Source of the DNA: O2-02-FULL-42-9 sp038043025 | GTDB lineage: Bacteria; Pseudomonadota; Gammaproteobacteria; UBA12402 | Reading direction: 5' to 3' | Assembly: GCA_038043025.1 (NCBI GenBank) | Contig: JBBTCW010000013.1 | Location: forward strand, 1 to 12,403 | DNA length: 12,403 bases | Part shown: positions 5,954 through 12,310 of the stretch, piece after piece | How the letters are laid out: every line of letters starts with the position of its first letter | Numbering within the stretch: position 1 is the stretch's first letter | The notes under the pieces: generated by a model | The model's input: only the letters and a program-made list of their open reading frames with translations | Told to the model about the DNA's origin: nothing | The model's database searches: none | Position numbers and translations under genes: made by a program

Positions 5954-7107
5954 TGCGTTTTTCTAATTTACAACAATGGTTATTTTGGCTAGATACGCAA
6001 CGGGTGATCTGTTCTGCGCCGCAGTCGTTTGAACAAATGCGCACGATTGTGCAACGCTTAAATCTTGCTTCCCCGCATTATTCAGTGATTACGGTTACCG
6101 GCACCAACGGGAAAGGATCTTGTGTTGCTTTATTAAAATCAATTTATATGGCCGCGGGCTATCAGGTGGGGACTTTTACGTCGCCGCATTTATTTCGTTT
6201 TAATGAACGTATTTGTTTTCAAGATCAATGTATTGATGATGTATTGTTATGCGAGTTTTTTGAAATAATTGATCTGGCGAGAGGCGATATAACATTATCT
6301 TATTTTCATTTTTCATTTTTAGCGGCATTGTTATGGTTTCAGTCGTTACAATTAGATGTGGTTATTTTAGAAGTGGGGATTGGAGGGCGTTATGATCCGA
6401 CGAATATAATTGATGCAGATTTATCAATTATTACGAGCATTGATTTAGATCATTGCGAGCGTTTAGGTTATACGCGCGAAGCGATTGCGCTGGAAAAAGC
6501 GGGTATATTTAGACCCCACCGACCGGCCATTTGCGGCGATCGTCATCCGCCGCAGGCACTATTAGATTATACCCGGCGCATGGATATTCCATTTTATTAT
6601 TGCGGTAAAGATTTTGATGACATGATTTTGATGGTGATCGAGAAACTTTCGCATAAATTGCCGGTGAATAAAGAACATATCCAAACAGGCATGAAACAAC
6701 CCGCATTGCCTTGGCGCTGCCAATTAGTCGAGAAAGAGGGGGTTAAATATTTATTAGATGTTGCGCATAATCCTGCGGCTGTACGGCGATTGGCGGAAAA
6801 AATACGAGATCTTGCCGTGTCGGGTCGTGTATTTGCTGTTTGCGGCATGTGTAAAGACAAAGATCTTGTGCAGAATATGAGCCCCTTAGTCGATAGGGTT
6901 GATGGTTGGTTTGTGGCAACGCTCAATAATGCACGAGGCGCATCGAGTAAGGAGTTGGGAGATATTTTGACACAATTGCAGGGAAAAAATATTCATTGTT
7001 ATGATAGGGCTAACACCGCATTTCGATCAGCGCGTGATCAACTGCAGAAAGGGGATTTGTTGGTGGTATTTGGTTCATTTTTTATGGTTTCAGATATACA
7101 TTTTTAA
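5953..7107 (+). CDS. folC: Bifunctional folylpolyglutamate synthase / dihydrofolate synthase
   Basis: Adds L-glutamate to dihydropteroate and to reduced folates, using ATP; cytoplasmic. Motifs: P-loop TGTNGKGS (49-56), TSPHLFRFNER (76-86), VGIGGRYDPTN (141-151), DLDHCERLGYTREAIALEKAG (164-184, with the Lys182 that is normally carbamylated), DVAHNP (269-274), CGMCKDKD (297-304) and FGSFFMVSD at the end. The protein is 384 residues, against about 420 usual. The shortfall lies around residues 221-235. After YYCGKDF the usual linker and QNAAxALAAL helix are largely absent, and the next recognisable block is LSHKLPVNKEHIQTGMKQ. The normally conserved LPGR is LPWR at 252-255. The frame is intact, so this is a trimmed but probably working enzyme rather than a pseudogene. 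It starts on the accD stop codon. Confidence 0.95.
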   Translation: MRFSNLQQWLFWLDTQRVICSAPQSFEQMRTIVQRLNLASPHYSVITVTGTNGKGSCVALLKSIYMAAGYQVGTFTSPHLFRFNERICFQDQCIDDVLLCEFFEIIDLARGDITLSYFHFSFLAALLWFQSLQLDVVILEVGIGGRYDPTNIIDADLSIITSIDLDHCERLGYTREAIALEKAGIFRPHRPAICGDRHPPQALLDYTRRMDIPFYYCGKDFDDMILMVIEKLSHKLPVNKEHIQTGMKQPALPWRCQLVEKEGVKYLLDVAHNPAAVRRLAEKIRDLAVSGRVFAVCGMCKDKDLVQNMSPLVDRVDGWFVATLNNARGASSKELGDILTQLQGKNIHCYDRANTAFRSARDQLQKGDLLVVFGSFFMVSDIHF

Positions 7108-7112
7108 CATTT

Positions 7113-7121
7113 TGGTATAAT
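7113..7121 (+). promoter_or_regulatory. Extended -10 promoter element before dedD/cvpA
   Basis: TGGTATAAT (7113-7121) is a perfect extended -10. The -35 region is poor (best TATACA at 7095-7100, 15-base spacer), as expected for extended -10 promoters. It sits just after the folC stop, and would give a transcript starting near 7128, about 33 bases before the dedD ATG. Confidence 0.6.
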
Positions 7122-7160
7122 CTTTTGTATTAGAGTTCTATTATTGGAGGGAGGTATCAT

Positions 7161-8222
7161 ATGGAAATTCAATCAAAACATCGCGTCATCATGATTATTG
7201 TGATCTTGGCTTTATTGATTATTTTTGTGCCGATGTTGTTTAGTAAACGGGCGCGCGAAAAGCTATCATCAATAGTTATTCCTGCTAATCCGGCTACGCC
7301 AGCGGTGGTCAGCGATGCGACAACGCCTGCAGTTGTCGTCCCACCAAGCGTGACAACCCCCAGCGATTCAACGCCGCAGATGACGATAACGCCTGTTACA
7401 AAGGATCAAAATAATACGGCAGAACAGCCAGCGACTACGCCTGCAACTTTGCCTGCCGCTTCGACACAAACCGATGCGGCACCCGTTGATACGACGACAT
7501 TAACAGTGCCGGCACCCTCGACGGAGGGAGCGTCAACGCCCACAACAGAAACATCTGCAGTGCCGACAACGACGACGGATGATGACAAAACAGATATGTC
7601 CGATAATTCAACAGGCACCGTTAATTCGACAACGAATGCTATTCAGCCAACAGCGATGATGAAACCTAAAATAAAAACGCAAATTTTAAGTGATGCCGAA
7701 ACGAGTCGGTTATTAGCGCAAACTAAAAAAATGGCATCCACTGATTTGAATGAAAATATTATGCATTCTCAGTTAGCGATGGAAAAAATACAGGCGCCTA
7801 AACATACCGTCCATGCGACGGCAACGACATCACCGACGTATGCTTCAGCGGTGCACCATGCTTTATCAAATGCGGCGGTGGCTGCGCATATGCGTAGCAA
7901 TAATGCGTCTAGTAATAATGTAGTTGCGTTTAAAGCGCACCCTAAGCAAATTGCAATCGCCAAAACAAATGCCAGGGCGTGGGTCGTTCAGATGGGTAGT
8001 TTCCGTAATGCAAACAATGCTCGACGATTAGTCGCGCAATTACAACGTAAAGGGTTTCATGCATTTGGTTACACCACACAATCTGCGAATCAGGTATTGA
8101 CTGAAGTTTATGTGGGGCCAGCGGTAGAATTTAAACAAGCGGCAGTGACCGCACAAAACCTGAATAAACAAGTGAATATGAAGGGTATTGTTGTCGGTTT
8201 TGATGCCAGAAAATTAAAGTAG
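7161..8222 (+). CDS. dedD: DedD-like SPOR-domain cell division protein
   Basis: A bitopic inner-membrane protein whose periplasmic SPOR domain binds peptidoglycan lacking stem peptides at the division septum. The ATG 7161 has a very strong purine tract, GGAGGGAGG (7146-7154), upstream. Residues 1-8 are cytoplasmic, 9-27 form the membrane helix, about 40-155 are an extended Thr/Pro/Ala-rich linker, a charged middle region follows, and 270-353 are the SPOR domain (WVVQMGSFRNANNARRLVAQ, then KGFHAFGY and TEVYVGPA). At 353 residues it is clearly longer than E. coli DedD (about 220), mainly because of the linker. The position folC-dedD-cvpA is the conserved one, which supports the symbol. cvpA follows after 12 bases. 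Only the SPOR domain and the topology are conserved in sequence. Confidence 0.9.
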   Translation: MEIQSKHRVIMIIVILALLIIFVPMLFSKRAREKLSSIVIPANPATPAVVSDATTPAVVVPPSVTTPSDSTPQMTITPVTKDQNNTAEQPATTPATLPAASTQTDAAPVDTTTLTVPAPSTEGASTPTTETSAVPTTTTDDDKTDMSDNSTGTVNSTTNAIQPTAMMKPKIKTQILSDAETSRLLAQTKKMASTDLNENIMHSQLAMEKIQAPKHTVHATATTSPTYASAVHHALSNAAVAAHMRSNNASSNNVVAFKAHPKQIAIAKTNARAWVVQMGSFRNANNARRLVAQLQRKGFHAFGYTTQSANQVLTEVYVGPAVEFKQAAVTAQNLNKQVNMKGIVVGFDARKLK

Positions 8223-8234
8223 AGAGCTAAATAT

Positions 8235-8744
8235 ATGTTAATATCGCATTTAACAGGATTCGATTTCGTTTTATTGATCGTCATCGTGTTGTCGATTGTT
8301 TGGGGAGCCATGCGCGGGTTCTTGCGAGAAATTATTTCGTTGGTGACATGGTTTGCGGCATTTTGTGTGGCAATCGTGTTTACAGGGAGTCTGTCAGAGG
8401 TGTTTAGCCAGTATTTTAAAACACAGTTTTTAGCGACACTGATGAGCTTTTTGTTTTTGTTTATTTTGACATTAATATTTGGCGCCCTTGTTAATTTTGC
8501 GATATCACATTTTGCGGATACGCCAGGTACGGGTGTTGCTAATCGATTGTTAGGCGGCGTGTTTGGTTTTGGCCGCGGTGTTTTGGTGTCTTTGTTTATT
8601 GTTTTTTTGATGTCCAATACGTCGTGGGACAATAGTGGCTGGTTTAAGGATTCAAGCTTAGTCGGTCAGTTACAAGGCGTGAGTGGTTGGATGCAGGATC
8701 AGTTAAGTATTGTGAAAAAGACGACGGATAAGATTGCTGAGTAG
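8235..8744 (+). CDS. cvpA: CvpA family inner-membrane protein
   Basis: A 169-residue polytopic membrane protein of the CvpA/colicin V production family. Its molecular role is not settled; in enterobacteria it is tied to purF expression, colicin V secretion and envelope or bile-salt resistance. Four hydrophobic segments are visible at about 10-28, 34-51, 64-88 and 103-125. Family landmarks are FDFVLLIVIVLSIVWGAMRG with the RGFLRE turn after the first helix, and ANRLLGGVFGFGRGVLV before the last helix. The C terminus is an amphipathic, charged tail. It lies 12 bases after dedD, with GAGAG upstream, and is probably the last gene of that transcript. In most gammaproteobacteria purF comes next; here it does not. 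Confidence 0.95.
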   Translation: MLISHLTGFDFVLLIVIVLSIVWGAMRGFLREIISLVTWFAAFCVAIVFTGSLSEVFSQYFKTQFLATLMSFLFLFILTLIFGALVNFAISHFADTPGTGVANRLLGGVFGFGRGVLVSLFIVFLMSNTSWDNSGWFKDSSLVGQLQGVSGWMQDQLSIVKKTTDKIAE

Positions 8745-8752
8745 TGGTTATC

Positions 8753-8783
8753 CCAGATATATCTGCAGAGCAGATTTATCTGG
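8753..8783 (+). repeat. Hairpin just after cvpA
   Basis: CCAGATATATCTG (8753-8765) and CAGATTTATCTGG (8771-8783) are inverted repeats with one mismatch and a 5-base loop (CAGAG). It lies 8 bases after the cvpA stop. No T run follows directly (eight T appear only at 8813-8820), so it may protect the transcript end rather than terminate. A REP-like repeat is another possibility. Confidence 0.5.
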
Positions 8784-8820
8784 AATTCAGTAATACATCA
8801 ATCTTCCGTAAGTTTTTTTT

Positions 8821-9039
8821 GCCCCTTTCTTTTGCTTGTCCAAAAGAAAGGGGCGAAAGAAAAAGACACCCCTAACGTTCGTCGCTGCCTACGGCGCGAT
8901 GCCGCTCATATCTTGTGAAATTTGCGGTCGCTCGGAATCGCCATCCATGGCTCGCCTCGCTCAGTTGGCTCCAGGCCAATTGACCGCAATTTCACAAGAT
9001 ATTCGCGCGAACGTTAAAGGGGTTGAAAGACAAAAGACT
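8821..9039. repeat. Complex palindromic intergenic repeat of about 200 bases
   Basis: The stretch has nested inverted repeats. (1) A perfect 14-bp stem, 8821-8834 with 8841-8854, 6-base loop CTTGTC. (2) Outer arms ACCCCTAACGTTCG (8868-8881) and 9008-9023, complementary except for a two-base AA insertion. (3) Long inner arms 8908-8929 and 8982-9002, matching 21 of 22 with one bulge. (4) A central hairpin TTGGC-TCCAG-GCCAA (8965-8979). Imperfect direct repeats GAAAGAAAAAGAC (8855-8867) and GAAAGACAAAAGAC (9025-9038) flank the outer arms. The element is richer in G+C than the DNA on either side. The layout suggests a dispersed non-autonomous repeat (MITE- or REP-like) or a structured RNA. An open frame through it (8836-9048) is regarded as spurious. 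With the cvpA hairpin it fills the 342-base gap 8745-9086. Confidence 0.75.
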
Positions 9040-9054
9040 TGTCATTGATCATTG

Positions 9055-9060
9055 TATAAA
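9055..9060 (+). promoter_or_regulatory. Possible -10 element for the orphan membrane protein gene
   Basis: TATAAA (9055-9060) lies 27 bases before the ATG at 9087, right after the palindromic repeat. No -35 at good spacing is seen; TTGAAA at 9023-9028 is too far and TTGTCA at 9039-9044 too near. A weak call. Confidence 0.25.
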
Positions 9061-9086
9061 TTTGTTTGGTGATTTATAAGGTTACT

Positions 9087-9935
9087 ATGAAAATATTTTT
9101 TCTTTTAGAGTCATACTGGACAGCTATTATCTCCGTTATAAAGTCACACTGGAGAGCTATTAGCGCCGTTGTTGCTGTGCTTGTTGCTGTGCTTGTTGCT
9201 TTATGCGTTGTAAAGCCAGACTGGACAGCTATTGGCGCCGTTGCTACTGCGGTTGGCACGATTGTTGCTTTATACTTTGGCGTTTATAATATACGTATAG
9301 TTGTAGCTCAACATTTTTTTAAAGAAATTAAAGAATATTTTAATGTGGCTATCAAAGACCTAAATGATGTTATGGCATCTGATTTTCGAAATAATTGTAT
9401 TAAGTGGCATATGGCTTTAAATAAAATACTGGCTGCTCAGCATTTAGCTTGTAAGTTAAAAATTGTAGAATATAAAATTTTATATGTTTATTTATGCCAA
9501 CAAATAGCTTTTGACATTCAAAATGTCATATTCTCAATAGAGGGTTATAGATTTTTTTATGGTGTTAAAAATTATGAGGGTCGTGAGGATAAGGAGCTTT
9601 ATCAGATCTCATACCCCGATAATGCTGTTAGTTCCGATGATTTACATTCGCGCATAAGAAGAGACGGATTTCGTATAGCGCCAGATTTGTTGTCATTTAT
9701 AGTAAGGTTCTTGCAAAATAGCAATCAGTATAGATCAACACTGGTGTGCGATATGAGCAAAAAAGAAATAAATTCCTTTCTTAATCCGCTGGAAAGCGTT
9801 GAATTTAAACCGGGCGAATTTAATTCAAACATTAGTCCCATAGCCGAATATATAAATAAATTTCAAGAGACGCGCCAAAATGTTAAGGATCAATGCAAAA
9901 ACGTCGATGATCTTAACCAATCTTCATCTGAATAA
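9087..9935 (+). CDS. Orphan membrane protein, two N-terminal membrane segments, A+T-rich
   Basis: No family is recognised. The chosen start is ATG 9087, with ATAAGG 5 bases upstream, giving 282 residues; the TTG at 9066 has no such support. Residues about 26-42 and 49-70 are membrane segments, and the rest (71-282) looks soluble and mainly helical, ending in a polar tail (VDDLNQSSSE). The N terminus carries three copies of a short motif, SYWTAIISV (9-17), SHWRAISAV (20-28) and PDWTAIGAV (44-52), with matching DNA repeats, plus a 12-base tandem repeat encoding AVLV-type residues. Stretches like DWTAIGAVATAVGTIVALYFG occur at the N terminus of many orphan membrane proteins in accessory regions. 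The gene is visibly richer in A+T than the cvpA or lpxH regions, sits where purF is expected, follows a palindromic repeat, and overlaps the convergent transpeptidase gene by 46 bases. All of this suggests acquired DNA. Confidence 0.75.
   Translation: MKIFFLLESYWTAIISVIKSHWRAISAVVAVLVAVLVALCVVKPDWTAIGAVATAVGTIVALYFGVYNIRIVVAQHFFKEIKEYFNVAIKDLNDVMASDFRNNCIKWHMALNKILAAQHLACKLKIVEYKILYVYLCQQIAFDIQNVIFSIEGYRFFYGVKNYEGREDKELYQISYPDNAVSSDDLHSRIRRDGFRIAPDLLSFIVRFLQNSNQYRSTLVCDMSKKEINSFLNPLESVEFKPGEFNSNISPIAEYINKFQETRQNVKDQCKNVDDLNQSSSE
9111..9242 (+). repeat. Internal degenerate repeats in the orphan membrane protein gene
   Basis: Three related 27-base units lie at 9111-9137, 9144-9170 and 9216-9242, encoding S/P-x-W-x-A-I-x-x-V. 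The second and third extend to 36 bases (9135-9170 and 9207-9242) with 31 identical positions. Between them the 12-base unit GTTGCTGTGCTT occurs twice at 9171-9194, with half a third copy to 9200. This indicates a tandem duplication in the membrane-hairpin region. Confidence 0.85.
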
Positions 9936-10573
9936 TAAACAAAAAATACTGTTCCACTTTTTATATGCGCAATGATGGATTTATAAATATCTTTGGATAA
10001 TGCAAAACATCCCCAGCTGCGGCCGAGGTGACCATATTTTTTAGCAAAATTTTCACTGACATACCAGGCAGAATGAACGACAATCGTTCGCTTGTACGCA
10101 TTGTCATTAACGCCGGGTTCTAATCCTTGTAAGCGTAATGCATAACCATGCGACCCATAATAGGTTGTGCCGGTGAGATATACGCCGATGCTAGAGGCGA
10201 AAGTGCCCGGGTCATTAGAAAATATTGTTGCATCGTTATCGCCGCTGCCTTTGCCATGTGCAACAAGAGCAGTTTCTAAAACTTTACTGTCCTTTAAATC
10301 AATGACCCATAGTCGCGGATCCGTTGACGGTTTGGTGTAATCAACGACAGTTAAAATTCCTTGAGAATCATGTCCGCTTTGACAGAGATGATTATAAGCA
10401 GTCATGGCATAATTTAGTATCTTTGCGGGTAGCGTGGGTGCTTGTGCTATGATGCTTGTCTGATTGGGTTTATAACAGGTCGGAGAGGTGGACTGTGTTC
10501 CCCATAATGCGTTGTTGGCAAAAATATTGATGCTAAAAAACAACAAGCCTATCAGGAAGAATTTTTTTAACAT
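9890..10573 (-). CDS. Secreted murein L,D-transpeptidase-like protein (YkuD_2 family)
   Basis: A 227-residue protein with signal peptide MLKKFFLIGLLFFSINIFAN (cleavage near residue 20), so it is periplasmic. The catalytic domain is of the L,D-transpeptidase_2 type: VAHGKGSG (104-111), FSNDPGTFASSIGVYLTG (118-135), YYGSHGYALRLQGLEPGVND (138-157), then VVHSAW with His167 and GRSWGCFAL with the catalytic Cys190. This family is thought to act on meso-DAP in peptidoglycan, making 3-3 cross-links or trimming; the exact substrate is not shown here. The C-terminal FVYYSDEDWLRSS resembles the normal end of the family, so the 46-base overlap with the convergent orphan gene does not appear to have truncated it. 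It starts 16 bases after the LysM transpeptidase and probably shares its mRNA. An AAAGGA sequence lies about 12 bases upstream of the start, slightly far. Confidence 0.9.
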   Translation of the reverse strand: MLKKFFLIGLLFFSINIFANNALWGTQSTSPTCYKPNQTSIIAQAPTLPAKILNYAMTAYNHLCQSGHDSQGILTVVDYTKPSTDPRLWVIDLKDSKVLETALVAHGKGSGDNDATIFSNDPGTFASSIGVYLTGTTYYGSHGYALRLQGLEPGVNDNAYKRTIVVHSAWYVSENFAKKYGHLGRSWGCFALSKDIYKSIIAHIKSGTVFFVYYSDEDWLRSSTFLH

Positions 10574-10589
10574 ATTGAATCTGTTTCCT

Positions 10590-11504
10590 TTAATAACTAA
10601 TTTGTGAAGGGATGCCGGAGTGTTTTTTTAGCATCAAGTCAACTTTGCGCCAATCAATTTTGGTGCTTTTGTCGGTGATATGTTCGTTGATTAAGTGATA
10701 AGCGATCATTTTTTCTGTTTCTAACGATTCAAAATCTTCTGCCAGTACTGGGTGGACTTCAAAATATAATCGACCATGCAATCGACCGATTTTATAGGGT
10801 TGATTATCAACTAAAGCAGGTGTATCGATTTCGACTGCGTTAAATAGATGTTCGATATCCTCGGGGTACATACGAATACAACCGGATGACACACGTTTTC
10901 CAATCGATTCTGGGTTATTGGTTCCGTGAATTAAAATCGTCCATTTGTTAAGTCGCAAGGCGTATTGCCCCAGTGGATTATTGGGGCCGGCAGGTACAAT
11001 ACGCGGCAAAATGACACCTTGTGATCGGCTATATTCCCAAATGCTATCCGGCACATACCAGTTAGGGTTTCTTATTTTTTCAACGATTCTGCCGTTAAAT
11101 ATAGGTGTAGACCAACCAATACGCCCGACGGATATGGGTTCTGTTAGAATTAAATGAGTCGCGGGGATGTAATAATAAAGGCGCAGCTCAGGCAGATTAA
11201 CCACAATGCCGTTTTGTTCGTTTTGATTTTCGGGCAAAATAAATAATGATGGAATGGTGATGGCGGTATCAGGAGGAATTTCGGTATCTTTTGGTAGAGT
11301 AGGGTTAACCATTTTGACGGCGTCATAACCCATTTCATAACGTCGTGCGATTTTATGTAATGTATCGCCTTTTTTACTTTGAATAATTTGAATACTTCCA
11401 ACAATCGTATCGCCATTATTGGGTATTTCATAGGTGAGGGCAAGGGCGGTGCTTGCGCATAGGCAAGATAACATCACGAGCAGTTTCAAAATTTGTGTTG
11501 TCAT
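10590..11504 (-). CDS. L,D-transpeptidase with N-terminal LysM domain (ErfK/YbiS type)
   Basis: A 304-residue periplasmic enzyme. Signal peptide at residues 1-22 (MTTQILKLLVMLSCLCASTALA). A LysM peptidoglycan-binding domain spans about 38-86 (IQSKKGDTLHKIARRYEMGY, VNPTLP, AITIP). The YkuD domain spans about 98-235, with GRIGWSTPIFNGRI, NPNWYVPDSIWEYS, PAGPNNPLGQYALRL, IHGTN (His193) and SSGCIRMYPEDI (catalytic Cys209). A C-terminal extension of about 65 residues follows (YFEVHPVLAEDFESLETEKM). Domain order and length match LdtA/B/C-type enzymes (YbiS, ErfK, YcfS, YnhG). These attach outer-membrane proteins to meso-DAP or form 3-3 bonds; in Coxiella and relatives without Lpp, beta-barrel proteins have been reported as the attached partner. 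It starts 27 bases after lpxH and precedes a second L,D-transpeptidase, forming a three-gene envelope unit. The motif GAGATG lies just upstream of the ATG. Confidence 0.95.
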   Translation of the reverse strand: MTTQILKLLVMLSCLCASTALALTYEIPNNGDTIVGSIQIIQSKKGDTLHKIARRYEMGYDAVKMVNPTLPKDTEIPPDTAITIPSLFILPENQNEQNGIVVNLPELRLYYYIPATHLILTEPISVGRIGWSTPIFNGRIVEKIRNPNWYVPDSIWEYSRSQGVILPRIVPAGPNNPLGQYALRLNKWTILIHGTNNPESIGKRVSSGCIRMYPEDIEHLFNAVEIDTPALVDNQPYKIGRLHGRLYFEVHPVLAEDFESLETEKMIAYHLINEHITDKSTKIDWRKVDLMLKKHSGIPSQISY

Positions 11505-11531
11505 ATTTCATCTCTGTTGGCTTACTTTAGT

Positions 11532-12251
11532 CTAAAATGATATGGACTGAAAAGTCAAAGCTTTATTGCAGCTAAGCATATAGCCGTTTTTATCCCAATG
11601 ATGCAGGACGATGCGTGTCATTTTTTGGTTATGATGCGTAAATTCATGGATTTTCCCTTTATGAGTGTGGCCATGAATTAAATAATGTACTTGATATTTT
11701 CGCATAAATTTATCGACGGTGGCCTTTTCAACATCCATCACGTCGAGTGTTTTTTGCGGCTTATCTTGAGCGCTTTGCGTTTTATAGCGCGTCATTAAAC
11801 GTTTACGCATAAAAAGCGGTAAACGTCGGGCGACCAGTTGGAAGAGGGGATTATGCATATATTTGCGAAAGACTTGATAAGAGATATCTAAGGTGCAGAA
11901 AATATCACCGTGGGACAATAATGCGTTTGTGCCATATAAATTGATGACCTGTGGATCATGTAATAAAGTCATGCCAAATTTTTTGCAGATCCGTTTATTG
12001 ATTGCAAAATCGCGATTGCCTTGCATGAAGTAGATGGGCACGCCTTTCTGCGAGAGTTCGTTGAGTGCGGTCATGATGTGTTGGTTTAAAGCGGGTTCAA
12101 AATCAAGTCCAATCCAAGCGGCAAATAAATCGCCCAAAATGTAAAGCGCATCGGCTTGTGCGGCTTGTCCTTGGAGAAAACGCAAAAATTTCTCGGTTAG
12201 ATCTGGGCGTTTTTCAGACAAATGTAGATCGGCAATAAATAGAGTATACAT
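11532..12251 (-). CDS. lpxH: UDP-2,3-diacylglucosamine diphosphatase LpxH
   Basis: Hydrolyses UDP-2,3-diacylglucosamine to lipid X and UMP in lipid A synthesis, peripheral at the inner membrane. The 239-residue length is standard. The metallophosphoesterase signature is complete: Asp8 and His10 (IADLHL), Asp41 (LGDLF), Asn79 with Arg80 and Asp81 (GNRDF), His114 (SHGD), and His193 and His195 (IHGHTH). The lid-type region shows RRLPLFMRKRLMTRYK. After GDLF the sequence is AAWIGLDF where E. coli has EAWIGDDD; these are not metal ligands. ATG 12251 fits the conserved N terminus, but no ribosome-binding site precedes it, and the best promoter would start the transcript almost at the ATG. It heads a unit with two L,D-transpeptidases. 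The enzyme indicates a lipopolysaccharide-making Gram-negative. Confidence 0.96.
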   Translation of the reverse strand: MYTLFIADLHLSEKRPDLTEKFLRFLQGQAAQADALYILGDLFAAWIGLDFEPALNQHIMTALNELSQKGVPIYFMQGNRDFAINKRICKKFGMTLLHDPQVINLYGTNALLSHGDIFCTLDISYQVFRKYMHNPLFQLVARRLPLFMRKRLMTRYKTQSAQDKPQKTLDVMDVEKATVDKFMRKYQVHYLIHGHTHKGKIHEFTHHNQKMTRIVLHHWDKNGYMLSCNKALTFQSISF

Positions 12252-12259
12252 AACGGCGT

Positions 12260-12288
12260 AGTATAATAGTCATCCAGATAATTATCCA
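12260..12288 (-). promoter_or_regulatory. Putative promoter for lpxH
   Basis: On the minus strand TGGATA (12288-12283), 17 bases, then TATACT (12265-12260). The transcript would start near 12253, leaving almost no leader before the ATG at 12251. Confidence 0.35.
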
Positions 12289-12310
12289 TAAAAAATCATC
12301 ACCGATCTTG

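Noticed and set aside
8108..8632. A 174-codon minus-strand frame opposite dedD and cvpA
   Set aside because: It is antisense to two genes with clear family membership, and its composition (Asn/Lys/Thr-rich) is that of a shadow frame.
8821..8854. Perfect 14-bp hairpin as an intrinsic terminator for cvpA
   Set aside because: The T run (8813-8820) lies before the stem and an A-rich stretch after it, so neither strand has the hairpin-then-T order.
8836..9048. A 70-codon plus-strand frame (TTG start) rich in Lys and Ser
   Set aside because: It starts in the loop of a 14-bp hairpin with no ribosome-binding site and runs through both arms of the palindromic repeat, so its sequence is explained by the repeat.
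9909..9935. Transpeptidase gene truncated by insertion of the orphan gene
   Set aside because: The transpeptidase keeps its catalytic Cys and a family-like C-terminal end (YYSDEDWLRSS), so no truncation is evident.
9071..9983. GATTTATAA near both ends of the orphan gene as a target-site duplication
   Set aside because: The 9-base match is in A+T-rich DNA, the right copy lies well inside the transpeptidase gene, and the spacing does not match a plausible insertion boundary.
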